NCBI RefSeq assembly: GCF_030052815.1
Contig: NC_079496.1
Coordinates: forward strand, 5,642,001-5,706,000
Length of the DNA stretch: 64,000 nt
Direction: 5' to 3'
Origin: Hevea brasiliensis
Taxonomy: Eukaryota; Streptophyta; Magnoliopsida; Malpighiales; Euphorbiaceae
A model generated the notes under the pieces. The model saw only the letters and a program-made list of their open reading frames with translations. It was not told the origin of the DNA and searched no databases. Position 1 is the stretch's first letter; each line of letters opens with the position of its first letter. Shown here piece after piece: positions 1 to 10,861 of the stretch. The translations under genes and the position numbers were made by a program.

Positions 1-113
1 ATTCATTTGTTTTGTAGGATAAATTTGGAGAAATTTGATGTATTTTGATCAGAGTAGCCATTTGGAGGAGATTAAAATCGAATTGCAAAAATTTTGAAGT
101 TGAGTAAAAAATG

Positions 114-232
114 GCCGAGAGCGACACAACCTGCAGCACAACCGAATTAGCTTATGTCGCAGGTTGTGTCGATCGTCAGATATTCACGCCGAGAGCGACA
201 CAACCCGCGACACAACTGACTCGGCTTATGTC
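114..232 (+). repeat. Motif-rich block with direct and inverted repeats in the LTR
   Basis: Two direct copies begin GCCGAGAGCGACACAACC at 114 and 188, each running into CTTATGTCG. Between them CGACACAACCTGC (122-134) is followed by its inverted complement around 156-171 (GTCGCAGGTTGTGTCG), so the block can fold. It lies about 100-220 bp upstream of the TATA box, in the U3 position. Confidence 0.75.
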
Positions 233-338
233 GTTTTTACTGGAAAATTGTTGACGTGGCATTTCCGTTACTCCAGCTTTTTACCTCACTTTCTCTGGAT
301 CCTTCCCCCTTTTACCCATTCTAGAACAGTCCCCTCGC

Positions 339-348
339 CTATATAAAG
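339..348 (+). promoter_or_regulatory. TATA box of the LTR promoter
   Basis: CTATATAAAG follows a C/T-rich stretch and precedes a purine-rich leader (GAGAGCAAGGGAG), the usual layout of a plant LTR promoter. Start of transcription would be expected near 370-375 (inference). Confidence 0.7.
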
Positions 349-1487
349 TGCCCTTTATCACTTTCTTTCCATATAGAGAGCAAGGGAGTCATTTTCGGTA
401 AAGTTAGAAAGAGAGAAGGAGGAGCACTTTCTGCATTTTCTTCCAGCAGCAGCAAGGATCACGTTTCTGCACTTTTCTGCAGAGATCCTTCTGCAATTTG
501 CTGGGTTTTTCTACCCCTTTTAGCTTACATTTCCATTATTTCTTCATTTCTTCATTTGGGTTTGTCTTTAAACAATGATTTGTGAGTAGTTTATTGAGAT
601 TCTAGAGATGGGTTTGTAAATATTGATTTGTTTTGTGGTTTTGAACTGATTTGGCCATTTAAATGAAGATTGTTATATTTTGATTTATTGCTTGTGTGCT
701 TATTGCCTTGCTTGATGAATGGGCCCTCATTAAGTTAAGTTTTAATCCTTAATAGATGGACTGAAAAGTGAATATTGGGGATGGATAATCTTGCAATAAA
801 CTTTATTTTCTTGGTGTTAGAAATAAGCTAAGAAGATTAAGGGGAACTTTCCAAAAATCAATTAGAGCTTTAAATGGGTTTTTATTAGGTTTGAAATACC
901 GTGAAAACATGGTTTGATTTAATGAAAACCAATTTTGAGATGCTTGAAAAAGGTTTCAAAAATTTAAGAATTGATTTCCCTCAAAATTGCAATTCTCATG
1001 TGTTTGGCTAAATTAGGGATAAACCACATGCAAACAATATTGAAAATCCAATCTCTATAATCAATTTAATTTTCATTGAATTTAGATTTAAATCCTCCAA
1101 ATCTCATAAATAGCAATTTCAATTTAAATCCAATTTAAATCCAATCTCTAGAATTACTTTATTTTTATTTTTATTTTTATTGAATTTAGATTTAATTCTT
1201 TTTTTAATTTCATATTTCAAATTAATTTTTGGTAATCTAGTTTAATTAATTGTTTGATTTAGCATTAATTCCTTAAATACCAATTTTAATTCCAAATTTC
1301 ATTTTACATCTTTAATTTTTGTCTTAATTTTAATTTTTAGATTTTATTTTTAATATCTTTTAATTTTTGTCATTCTAATTAGCTTATACTTTTATTTCCA
1401 ATTTAAGCACAATTCCCTGTGGGATCGATATCATTTTTTTTAAAACTATACTACTATGACCCGTGCACTTGCGGACACACCGTATCA

Positions 1488-2174
1488 CTTAGCTATTGGA
1501 TCTATCATGTATGCGATGCTATGTACAAGACCAGATGTATCTTATGCTTTAAGCATAACTAGTAGATAACAGGCTAATCCAGGTGAATATAACTGGACAG
1601 TAGTAAAGAACATTCTTAAGTACTTGAGAAGGACTAAAGATATGTTTCTGGTCTATGGAGATGGTGAACTGGTAGTTCAAGGGTATTCTGATGCCAGCTT
1701 TCAATATGACAAAGATGATAGCAAATCCTAGTCTGGTTATATTTTCATACTTAATGGTGGTGCTGTGAGTTGGAAAAGTTCCAAACAGGAAACTACAGCA
1801 GATTCTACAACTGAAGCTGAGTACATTTCTGCATCTGAGGCAGCAAAAGAGGCTGTTTGGATCAAAAAGTTCATCACTGAACTTGGTGGGGTTCCTAGCA
1901 TTGTTGATCCAGTAACTCTGTACTGTGATAACAATGGAGCCATAACACAGGCTAAGGAACCAAGGTCTCATCAGCGATCCAAACATGTACTTAGGAGATT
2001 CCATTTGATTAGAGAGATCATTGAACGAAAAGATGCAATGATAGAAAAGGTCCACACTGAAGAAAATCTTGCAGATCCTTTTACTAAGGCATTGTCCTAG
2101 CAAAGACACGATCACCACCTGTAGGGTTATGGTATTAGATACATGGGTGATTAGCTTTAGTGCAAGTGGGAGAT
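1488..2174 (+). pseudogene. Ty1/Copia pol fragment (end of RT and RNase H)
   Basis: The forward translation starts inside the Copia RT/RNase H connection (IGSIMYAMLCTRPDVSYA) and runs through RNase H (SGYIFILNGGAVSWKS, TTEAEYISASEAAKEAVW, YCDNNGAI, KHVLRRFHLIREI, ENLADPFTKALS). This fixes it as the 3' end of a Copia polyprotein. Stops interrupt the frame, for example TAG within 1561-1580 and again near 1729. The sequence ends with a short purine-rich tract (AAGTGGGAGA) directly before TG at 2175, the expected polypurine tract and LTR start. All upstream domains are absent, replaced at 1487 by the Athila-like LTR. It is defective. Confidence 0.9.
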
Positions 2175-2804
2175 TGTTAGTGTATGTGCACTGCAACCAA
2201 TGTGTTAATTGCAAGTGTGATCACTTAATTCATGTATATATACTTTATTCTTAATAAAAGACTGCTTTATCTTTAATGTTTAATTTAATTTTAATGAATA
2301 TTAATTAATAAAGATAAAGTCCATGGGACTTATATGCATAGCAGTGGAAATTATAATGTTGTTATAATTATGAGATTCTGATTGCATTATAGCATTACTT
2401 CAAAAATGTTCCTGATCAATGTTATATCAAGATCGGATATTGATATAACTGTTGAGACCAGTACACGTTGCATGGAGAATTATCTGCAATTCATTCTTTC
2501 AAAGAATGCAATGTGTACTGGTCTCAACAGTTATATCAATGTCCGATCTTGATAGAATATTGACCAGGAACATTTTTGAAACAATGCTATAATGCAGTCA
2601 GAATCTCATAATTATAACAACATTATAATTTTCATTACTATGCATATAAGTCCCATGAACTTTATCTTTATTAATTAATATTCATTAAAATTTAATTAAA
2701 TATTAAAAATAAAGCAGCCTTTTATTAAGAATAAAGTATATATACATGAATTAAGTTATTACACTTGCAATTAACACATTGGTTGCAGTGCACATGCACT
2801 ATCA
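2175..2804. repeat. 630-bp inverted repeat of two Copia LTRs facing each other
   Basis: Arm 1 (2175-2472) and arm 2 (2507-2804) are each 298 bp and are reverse complements with, by eye, roughly 20-25 mismatches. Each arm starts TG and ends CA read from its outer end (TGTTAGTG...GTTGCA; TGATAGTG...ATTGCA). The 34-bp spacer contains its own small palindrome (CATTCTTT-C-AAAGAATG). Arm 1 directly follows the Copia polypurine tract, so it is the 3' LTR of that element; arm 2 is an inverted copy. The right edge at 2804 is exactly where the ODD-1 coding remnant begins. A transcript would form a long, nearly perfect hairpin. Confidence 0.88.
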
Positions 2805-3955
2805 GGTGTCCATATCGATGCAAACCTGCGCAGGCAGATAATAGATCAACTTGTAGAAGACTGCCAGAAATGGGGTTTCTTTCAATTGATCAATCGTGGA
2901 ATTCCTGCGGATGTTTTGGATGGAATGGTTGACGGGATACGTCAATTTCATGCGCAAGACATTGAGGTCAAAAAACAGTTATTTTAACGAGATGAAAAGA
3001 GAAAGGTCAGCTATAATTCCAACTTTGATCTCCACCAATCAAAGGCAGCTAGTTGGAGGGACTCGTTATATTGTGCGATGGCTCCTAATCCACCCAATCC
3101 TGAAGAATTGCCTGCTGTGTGCAGGTATGTTATGACCAACCTCTTTTTTTCACTGCACCAATTTGGATTTTCTGATGCTCATTAACACAATTTAGTAAAA
3201 AAATTTTATTGATTTGTTAATATTGTAATTGATTAACAGGGATATCACTGTCGATTACTTGAACAAAGCAATGAATTCGGGGTTGACATTATTCGAATTA
3301 CTGTCGGAAGGTCTTGGGCTTGATCCCAATTACCTGAAAGATATTGAATTTTTCTTGTCGGTCACTATTACCCTGCATGCCCTGAACCAGACTTGACTTG
3401 CATTAACAAGCGTACCGATAGTGGGTTCCTTACAATTCTTTTGCGAGATCAAGTGGGTGGCCTTCAAGTCCTGCATGAAGATGAATGGGTTGATGTTACC
3501 TCAGTTCCTGGAGCTCTAGTAGTGAATTTGGCGGATCTATTACAGGGAACTCTTCTTTACTATAATAAATTCTTAAGATCTAATGAATTTTGCGTTTCTA
3601 TTCAATCATATATTGTTATTGAAATTTAATTTTAATTATACATATAAAAACAATGAAAATCGTCTGATTACCTTTCATGTGTTTTTGAGCAGATAATGAG
3701 CAATGATAAGTTCAAAAGCGTATATCACCGGTAATAGCAAAAAATGTTGGACCAAGAATCTCAGTTGCTTGTTTCTTCGGAACCCATTTCGAGGAAGGGA
3801 CATCCTCATCCTCCAGACTGTGTGGACCTATCAAGCTGTTGCTGTCTAAAGATAATCCTCCAATATACAAAGAAACTACTGTAAGAGATTATGTTTCTCA
3901 AGTCTGCATGAAAGGTCTTGATGGGATCACTGGACTTGAATATTTCAAATTGTGA
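2805..3955 (+). pseudogene. ODD-1: 5'-truncated 2-oxoglutarate/Fe(II) dioxygenase pseudogene
   Basis: A relic of a three-exon gene like ODD-3. It starts abruptly at the end of the inverted LTR pair, equivalent to about residue 85, so the N-terminal domain start is missing. Exon 1 remnant 2805-3124 reads EDCQKWGFFQLINRGIP and PNPPNPEELPAVC, with an in-frame TAA at 2985-2987 within the usual F-x-RD motif. Exon 2 (about 3240-3545) is frameshifted where the GCAEGL segment has been lost. The first iron-ligand histidine is arginine (CGT at 3411-3413, KRTD for KHTD). Exon 3 (about 3693-3955) is frameshifted after FKSV and ends LEYFKL-stop. Intron 2 would start GG, not the GC seen in its relatives. 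It cannot encode an active enzyme. Confidence 0.93.
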
Positions 3956-4851
3956 ATTTCGCTATCAAGCGTGGTGTGTGTTTGTGTGTTTCTCCAATTA
4001 ACTTCATTTCCCTCCTACTCTCAACACATGTATTTGCTCTCTTGTTTTACAATTAACTGCAGCAATAATAAACATGGACTCATGTCCAACTTTATCTTTG
4101 AAACACTTGTTCTTTGCAATCAGAAATTAAAATCTGTTTAGATCTAGAACCAGGCCGACCGGTTTCCAATTCAGTTGCTAGCTATTTCAAGAAACCCGGC
4201 ACTCATAATTTTATTTTAGAAGTTTGTCACTGGCCTAAGATAACAAGTTGAATAAAGTTTTAGTAATCCTACATCAATTGCAACAAAAAAAAAATAAAAA
4301 TAAAAATAAATTGGTTTGACTATACAGAGGGATGTGAACAACCACCAAAACAGCAAAACCAGCCAAAAACTACGACACTGCAGAGTGCACACAACCTTTC
4401 ATTATTTATAAGTATCATTGATGTTAGGGTTAAGTACTTTATAGCATTTCAAATTTGACCAGGTTCCAATAGTTTTGAATTTAATGTATAATGTATGTAT
4501 TCCAAGGATCTCAATTTTCAGTTTTGGCAAGCGCATTTTGATAAGCATGAACCTCAGGCCACTACGGGCCAATATAGGGTATCTGCCACCCATTCCCATG
4601 CACAGTCAGTGGCAAATAAAGTAGTTGGTAAAAACGCTGGCCATTCGCATTGGGATGGGAATAAAAATATCAAATAAATACTTGCATTGATAATTTATAT
4701 ATATAATTTTCAAATAATTATAAAATTACAATCAAATTCTAATTAATAATAAAGAAAAACTTACATCCTACTAATTCGATCATATCTTGCATTTTCGAGT
4801 TTGAAGAGGAAGGTGGCTTGTGACACCACAACCCACAAGAACCAAAATATC
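3956..4851. other. Intergenic, between ODD-1 and ODD-2
   Basis: AT-rich spacer with a short A-rich run near 4287-4310. No coding similarity, repeat or mobile-element end is visible. It presumably holds the old 3' end of ODD-1 and the old promoter of ODD-2. Confidence 0.6.
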
Positions 4852-7213
4852 ATGGATACCACTTTAGGCAATTTTCAGCAGCTGGAATCTAATTACGACA
4901 GGCATACTCAACTAAAGGCCTTCGACGATACAAAGGCCGGTGTTAAGGGCCTTGTAGATGCTGGAATTACAAAGATCCCCAGGAGTTTTATCCATGATCA
5001 AACAAGATCAATGACAAGCCTCGTGCAGGTCCCAAGAAATATAGCGTACCCATCATTGATTTGGAAGGCGTCGAAAGAGATCCAAGCCTTCGTAGAAAGG
5101 TATATAATTGACAAGGTTAGAGAAGCTTGCGAGAGATGGGGTTTCTTTCAGATGATAAATCATGGAATTCCAGCAACACTTTTGGATGATGTGATTGATG
5201 GGATGCGAAGATTTCATGAGCAAGACACTGAGGTGAAGAAACACTTCTTTACACGGGATGAGACTAGGAAGTTGATTTATAATACAAACTTTGATTTTTC
5301 CAAGCCAAGGCAGCTACCTGGAGGGATTCATTATACTGTCCTATGGCTCCTCTTCCTCCCAATCCTGAAAAATTGCCAGCGGTTTGCAGTTATGTGGTTG
5401 ATCAATAAAAGAATTTACATAAGTAAAATTAGATGTCTTGATTGATGATGACAGATTAAAGTAACATTAATTCGACAAAGTATTTTATTTCTCATGTGGT
5501 TGATCTACTATTCTGCTCTGCGTGCGGACATGTAATGGTTAATTACTCAAACAAAGTGATGCAATTAGGATTGACAATATTAGAATTGCTATCTGAAGCT
5601 CTTGGACTTCATCCCGACCACTTGAAACTCATGGGGTGCGCAGAGTGACTTTATTTTATTTGCAATTACTACACAGCATGTCCTGAACCATCTTTGAAAT
5701 TGGGCATCAACAAGCATACAGATATTGCCTTCTTTTCAATTCTTCTACATGATCAATTGGGCGGACTTCAAGTACTCCATGAAGATCAATGGTTTGATGT
5801 TACTCCAATTTCTGGTGCTTTAGCAATTAACTTGGGAGATATGTCACAGGCAGCATTCTTTTTCTTTTACATTGAATTTAGGTGCTGTAATTAGGGGGCC
5901 ACGGTTCAAAAGCCGCCGATTATAGTTCTTGAATTTCTAGTTTAAGTTCAGTGAAATTATGAATCTAAATCAAACTGTCATGAGATGGTTTGGAAGACGG
6001 TTCTTAAATCGTTAGATTCAATTTGAGTATCGATTTAAAACGGTTTCAAGGGCGGTTCAAAAAATGCCAGTTCAAAACGGTTTAGAGGTTTATTTAGGGG
6101 TGGTTTAGACAAAAAAAAATTAAAGGAAAATTTTATTAATTTGAAATTATGTTATATTTATAAAAATATTTTAATTTTTCTTAGAAATCTATCAATTAAA
6201 ATAAAATAAGAAAAAAATGAAATTAGTTTATCTTTAAGAAAAATTTAATAAGAAAATACTTGGACTTAATTAAAAAATTAGAGATAAAAATAATTTTTTT
6301 AAAGAGATTAAAAAAAGTGTATTAACTTAATTTTGCCTACTTATCCTCTTGGAATATAGAGGAATCAAAATTTTCACTTTTATTGCTTGCCCTCTTTTCT
6401 TATAATCGTATGATAAAATTTGATAATTAGAAAAAAGCACAAATGAGGAAAAAATATAAAATAAAAGGTATTAGAAAATTTTAAAGATATAAAATAGTAA
6501 TAGAGTAATAGAGATATTATTAAAAATTTCATTGAGTTTATAAAATAATAAAGTAAGGAAATTAAGAGAGTATTAGATTTAAAAAGAGTAAAGAAAATAA
6601 TTGTTTAAAGAAATTTAGAGAGTATTTAAAATTAAATAGAGAATAAATGAGTAGATAATTTGAGATTTATATAAATAAATCAGGAGTGGAGTGAGTTATT
6701 TATTAAGTCATTTTGTATTTAAACTGCTGGTTAGATCCAGTTTGAAACAGTGAGTTCAATTCGGTTTGAAGCCGTCAGTTCATAGTTACTAAAAATATAA
6801 ATCTGAATCAGACCGTAAAAGTGTAGTTTCAATCTGATTTTAATCGAGCCGATTTTAGTTTGGTTTCAATTCAAAAATGGATCGTAGCCACTCCTAGTTA
6901 TAAAAAAAATTTAAAAAAAGAATCTTATCTAAATAGTTTTCATATATTTCTTTTGTAACTAATCACCGATTACAATTTCAAAACCGTATATCACAGAGTA
7001 TTAGCGAACAAAGCCGGTCCAAGAATCTCAGTGGGTTATGTTTTTTGTAATGCATATTGAGAAAGAAGTTTGGTCTGCAGTTTTTGGACCGAGGAGTTGT
7101 TGTCAGAAGAAAATCCCCCTGTATATCGAGAAACGACTGTGCAAGATTTTCTCACAAAAGTCTATTCAGAAGGGTTTGGTTGGACCTCTAGACTGGATCA
7201 TTTAAAACTATGA
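4852..7213 (+). pseudogene. ODD-2: 2-oxoglutarate/Fe(II) dioxygenase pseudogene with an hAT-like insertion in intron 2
   Basis: The start ATG at 4852 opens a recognisable N-terminus ([18 protein letters not shown]). Two shifts between about 4990 and 5100 garble the stretch before CERWGFFQMINHGIPATLLD, and another near 5310 garbles the WRDSLYC region. Exon 1 ends near 5389, but the expected GT donor reads TT. The acceptor before exon 2 also looks lost (GTGCGGACATG). Exon 2 (about 5530-5845) has an in-frame TGA at 5646-5648, yet keeps NKHTD and GGLQVLHEDQWFDV. Intron 2 carries a ~1-kb element (5893-6897). Exon 3 (about 6966-7213) retains GPRISV and [18 protein letters not shown] with shifts, and ends RLDHLKL-stop. 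It is clearly dead, but less truncated than ODD-1. Confidence 0.92.
5893..6897. mobile_element. Non-autonomous hAT-like element in intron 2 of ODD-2
   Basis: The left end reads TTAGGGGGCCACGGTTC and the right end is its imperfect inverted complement (GATCGTAGCCACTCCTAG). Subterminal regions carry many scattered GGTTTGAA and CGGTTCAAAA motifs in both orientations, common in plant hAT MITEs. The 8-mers flanking the ends (GCTGTAAT and GTTATAAA) agree at 5 of 8 positions, compatible with a decayed 8-bp target duplication. There is no transposase. Class assignment rests on end sequence and length only. Confidence 0.6.
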
Positions 7214-8844
7214 ACTTGGCTATGGAGACAATCGCCCGCTTCCGAATCATCCAATTGGAGAATTTCATATTTTAGGGGGATGCATATGAAAATTCACGTA
7301 ACTAAGGCTGCGTTTGGACGAAGCTAAGATCTGCTATTCCCTCAACTCCATTTCAATAGCTTTTAAGATTTTTCACAAAAATTAAGAAAATTATTAAATG
7401 GCATTATTTTTATTAAAAAATATTAATAATTAATTAAAACACTCTTTTTGAGATATAAAAAGATATTAAAAAAAGATAAATATATTGAGAATAATGATAG
7501 ACAATTTAAATTTAAAAAAAAATATGGTGGCATCAATCAGTGTTTAGTTTTTAGTTTTTATATATATTTTTCTATAATGATTATGTACTTAAATATGAAA
7601 AAACAATCATAAAGGGAAATGTATTAAAACTGGGGAAATGAAACAATTAGGCTTAAAAAATTAAGCATTAATGATGATATGATTAAAACTTAAAGTAAAA
7701 ATAGAAAATTAAATTGAAATTTCACTATAATAAAATTAATGAAATAAGAATAATTGTTAATCGTTAGAGGAACATGTGGAGCTGTTGAGGAGAGTAGGTA
7801 AGCATTGAGCAGTGAGTATTACGTGAATCAAGAGAAGGGAGGCGAAAAACGTGAATGAGCAATTAAAAAATAAAAATGAGAATATTCCATGTTTATTTTT
7901 TCTGTATTAATTCCTTATTTTTCTATTTTACAAACCATTAATTTTATAAATATGAAAATTTTGAAATTAGCTCTGTGATTGCTTTTATATATATATTCTA
8001 GCAGTTAGTAATAAAATTCAAACATAAATTAATAAAAAGAATTAAATTTAATATATTTTTACTTTATATCTATCTATCTATATATCTATATAAAAGCAAA
8101 GAACAAAGGTCATTTGCTCTTTCTTATTTGATAAATTTTTAATTTTAAATATATTTTTCAATTTTTATAAGGAAATAGAGAATAATAATAATAATTTTTT
8201 CATTCCTGTTTGGCAATTTTTTTTGAGTAAATTAAAAGAAATAAGAAGATTTTTAATTAAAGTTTATTTATTTATTATTTAATAACTCCTCAAATGCTAT
8301 TCCATTTATATTTTAGCTTTTGACATGCCTCCATTACAATATCCGAAAATGCATTTCTCACTCCTATATGACAATTTTTAATAAGAAGAAATAAGTAAAC
8401 TTTTAATTAAAATTGATTTATTTATTACTTAATAATTCTTTTCAAAATATTTAATTATTTTCATACTATAGCAATTAAAATGATTTATTAGTATTAAAAA
8501 TAAACTCAATTCTATTTTCTATTTAAAAGCAATCTCTCCTTATTTTGAAGTATCAACTAAATATCAAAATGACCAAAACAAAGGGATATTAGGCGCGATA
8601 GGGAAGATAAAGTTTGGAATGAGAACGATTATGCTAAAATTTTCTAAATTTTCATTTCTTATTATGAAAATTTATTGAAGTCCATCCAATTTTAATACAT
8701 ACAAGAAGAAAAATTTTTATTTGATCAACTATATGGTTCAAATTATGGTCTCAATTTTAATTTTATAAGTTTCATATTTTACTCTCTTTAATTGATTTTC
8801 TTTTATTTTAGTAATATATATATATTTCTAACCGATGGGGAGTG

Positions 8845-8930
8845 GCTTCAATTAAATTTATAGCTGATGCAAAAACATATGGACCTTTTGGTGTCAAAGA
8901 CATCGATGATTGTTCTTTGTTTAGTATAAC
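8845..8930 (+). pseudogene. Possible jacalin-like lectin exon relic
   Basis: One forward frame reads GVASIKFIADAKTYGPFG followed by VKDIDD. This resembles the conserved beta-prism segment of jacalin-related lectins, which typically have a hydrophobic strand, then K-x-Y/F-GPFG. The match is about 16 residues, flanked by AT-rich non-coding sequence with stops. It could be chance; I report it because the TYGPFG signature is distinctive. Confidence 0.3.
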
Positions 8931-9227
8931 TATTTTTTAAAAAATAATTTTAGAGTTTTTTTTTAATGTTTTGATTAATCAATTAATATATTTTTTAATT
9001 TAGAAATTAATATTTATATAAAATTAATTATTATAACTTTGAAATTTTAATAATATTAATTATATCATGAAATATTAAAAAGTTCATTGTATTTTTATTT
9101 TGTGTTTTTAATAATTGAAATTTTAATTATGCATTATTTTCTTTGTTCGGAATTTTGAGTTTTTATTTATTTTTTATATTTTGATTGGATAAATTGAGTT
9201 TTTTTATAAGTTTAAAAAATAACATTT

Positions 9228-9228
<1 letters not shown>

Positions 9229-9284
<56 letters not shown>
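9229..9284. repeat. AAT microsatellite, about 18 units
   Basis: Uninterrupted AAT trinucleotide repeat in intergenic DNA. A much longer tract of the same unit sits downstream of ODD-4 at 32443-32598. Confidence 0.95.
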
Positions 9285-10861
9285 CTGAATGAAATGTTGA
9301 TCCAATTGAGTTCCTCCTTTTGATCGATTATGGTTTATGATTGATTGATTAATGCATGGTTAAATTTAAATTTAAATAATTAAGGAAATAAATTATTAAA
9401 AATTAATTTACTTTAACATATAGTGACTTAATTTTATTTTTTATAATTAATTAAATAAAAATATGATTGATTTAATATAATTTAAATATAAGTATATCAA
9501 CGTATAATTTAAGCAAGACAATATAATTTACAATTCAATCTAATAAAAAATTATAAATATTTAATTTAATCAAAATATTATTATTATTATCACTCATTCA
9601 CAATATCCATACTTTTTATATCAAAATAATATCTAAAAAGCTATATATATATATATATATATCAATATAATTAATTTTATATTTTAAAATAAAAAAATTA
9701 AATTATTAATAATCTAAACCTATGTAATGCATGAATATTCTATTAGTTCTGTCATAATTATATTTAATTTTTATTTTATAAATAATTTTATTTAAAATTA
9801 AAAATAATTGAATACTGACTTGATTATTGTTTTTTTAACTCGTATGTTTTGAACTTCGATTGAAATAAATTATTTACAATAAAAAATTTTAATTATATTT
9901 TCTTATAATTATATTTAAATTTTTTTTATAAATTATTTTTTTAATTAAAAATAATTGAATACTAGCCTTATTTTTTTTCACTCATAGCATTATTGAAGAC
10001 GTAAAGTCAATGTGGGGAATAGCGACAGATAAGTTTAGTGTCAAAAGTTACTCCCATTTAGACGGGACACCACACAAGCCATTGACAACTGTAAATTGCT
10101 GGCCTTTTTTGTGATGGCGACCACATCCTCAAATTTATTTCCATGGGGTACAAACATCAAATTATAATTTTTTTAGGTGGAGAATGGTGTACCTTTTACT
10201 TCCTCCGTCTCATTATATAATAAATAATTAAAAAAAATGTTATCTCACTTTATTATTATTTTAAAAAATAAAAAAATAATTATTTTTTTCAGCTTTATTC
10301 TTATATAATTTTAAAAATGAATAAAAATAAATTTTAATTAAGAATATAAATAAGCCTGAGTCAAGGTAAATTTTAATTTGTTCAAAGTAGCTAGGCTTGT
10401 TTGTATTGGGTCAGTCTCAAGCTCGATTTGACTTATGTGAAATTGAGTAAATTAATTAAAATAAACTCGAACTCAAATTTAATAAATTCAAGCTCAAACT
10501 TAAATTTAATAAGTTTTATCTCGAATTTGATAAGATTGAGTTCAAGCTTGATTATTATTTTACTTATTTTAACTCATAATTATTTTTATAACATATTATT
10601 TCATAGTTATTACTAATAGAAATAAAAAAAATAATTTATAATATATTACAATTAATTTTAAAATAACACAAATTATAATATTATAATAATTTTAAAAAAA
10701 TTAATATTTTTTAATTCAAAATTATATAGTTTTAAATTAAAATTATGCAATTTTTTAAATTATACTATAAATTTTATGTGATTATAATTAAATTTATTAT
10801 TTTATTTTCTAATGTTATTCTAATAAAATATATTACTTTTTACATTTTTAATTAATTTATA

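Larger units (their letters stand above)
1..1487 (+). mobile_element. Athila/Tat-like LTR, left end outside the window
   Basis: Non-coding sequence that ends in ACCCGTGCACTTGCGG and then CGTATCA at 1487. The two Athila-like LTRs elsewhere in the window end the same way (ACCCGTGCACTTGCGG or ACCCGTATACTTGCGG, then CACATCA). It has a core promoter near 340, a pyrimidine-rich leader after it and a long AT-rich tail. No tRNA primer-binding site follows the LTR end; the next base is Copia coding sequence. It is therefore either a solo LTR or the 3' end of an element inserted into the Copia copy that follows. The left end and left target duplication lie outside the window. The family assignment rests on resemblance to the other two elements. 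Confidence 0.7.
7214..10861. other. A+T-rich intergenic spacer with microsatellites
   Basis: Very AT-rich DNA with no credible gene. It contains an AAT tract at about 9229-9284, an AT tract near 9638-9662, and scattered CTCGAACTCAAATT-like motifs at about 10390-10560 in both orientations that recall an old MITE. A GGCTGCGTTTGG motif at about 7309 resembles plant MITE termini, but I found no partner end. A short coding-like relic at about 8845-8930 is listed separately. Confidence 0.6.
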
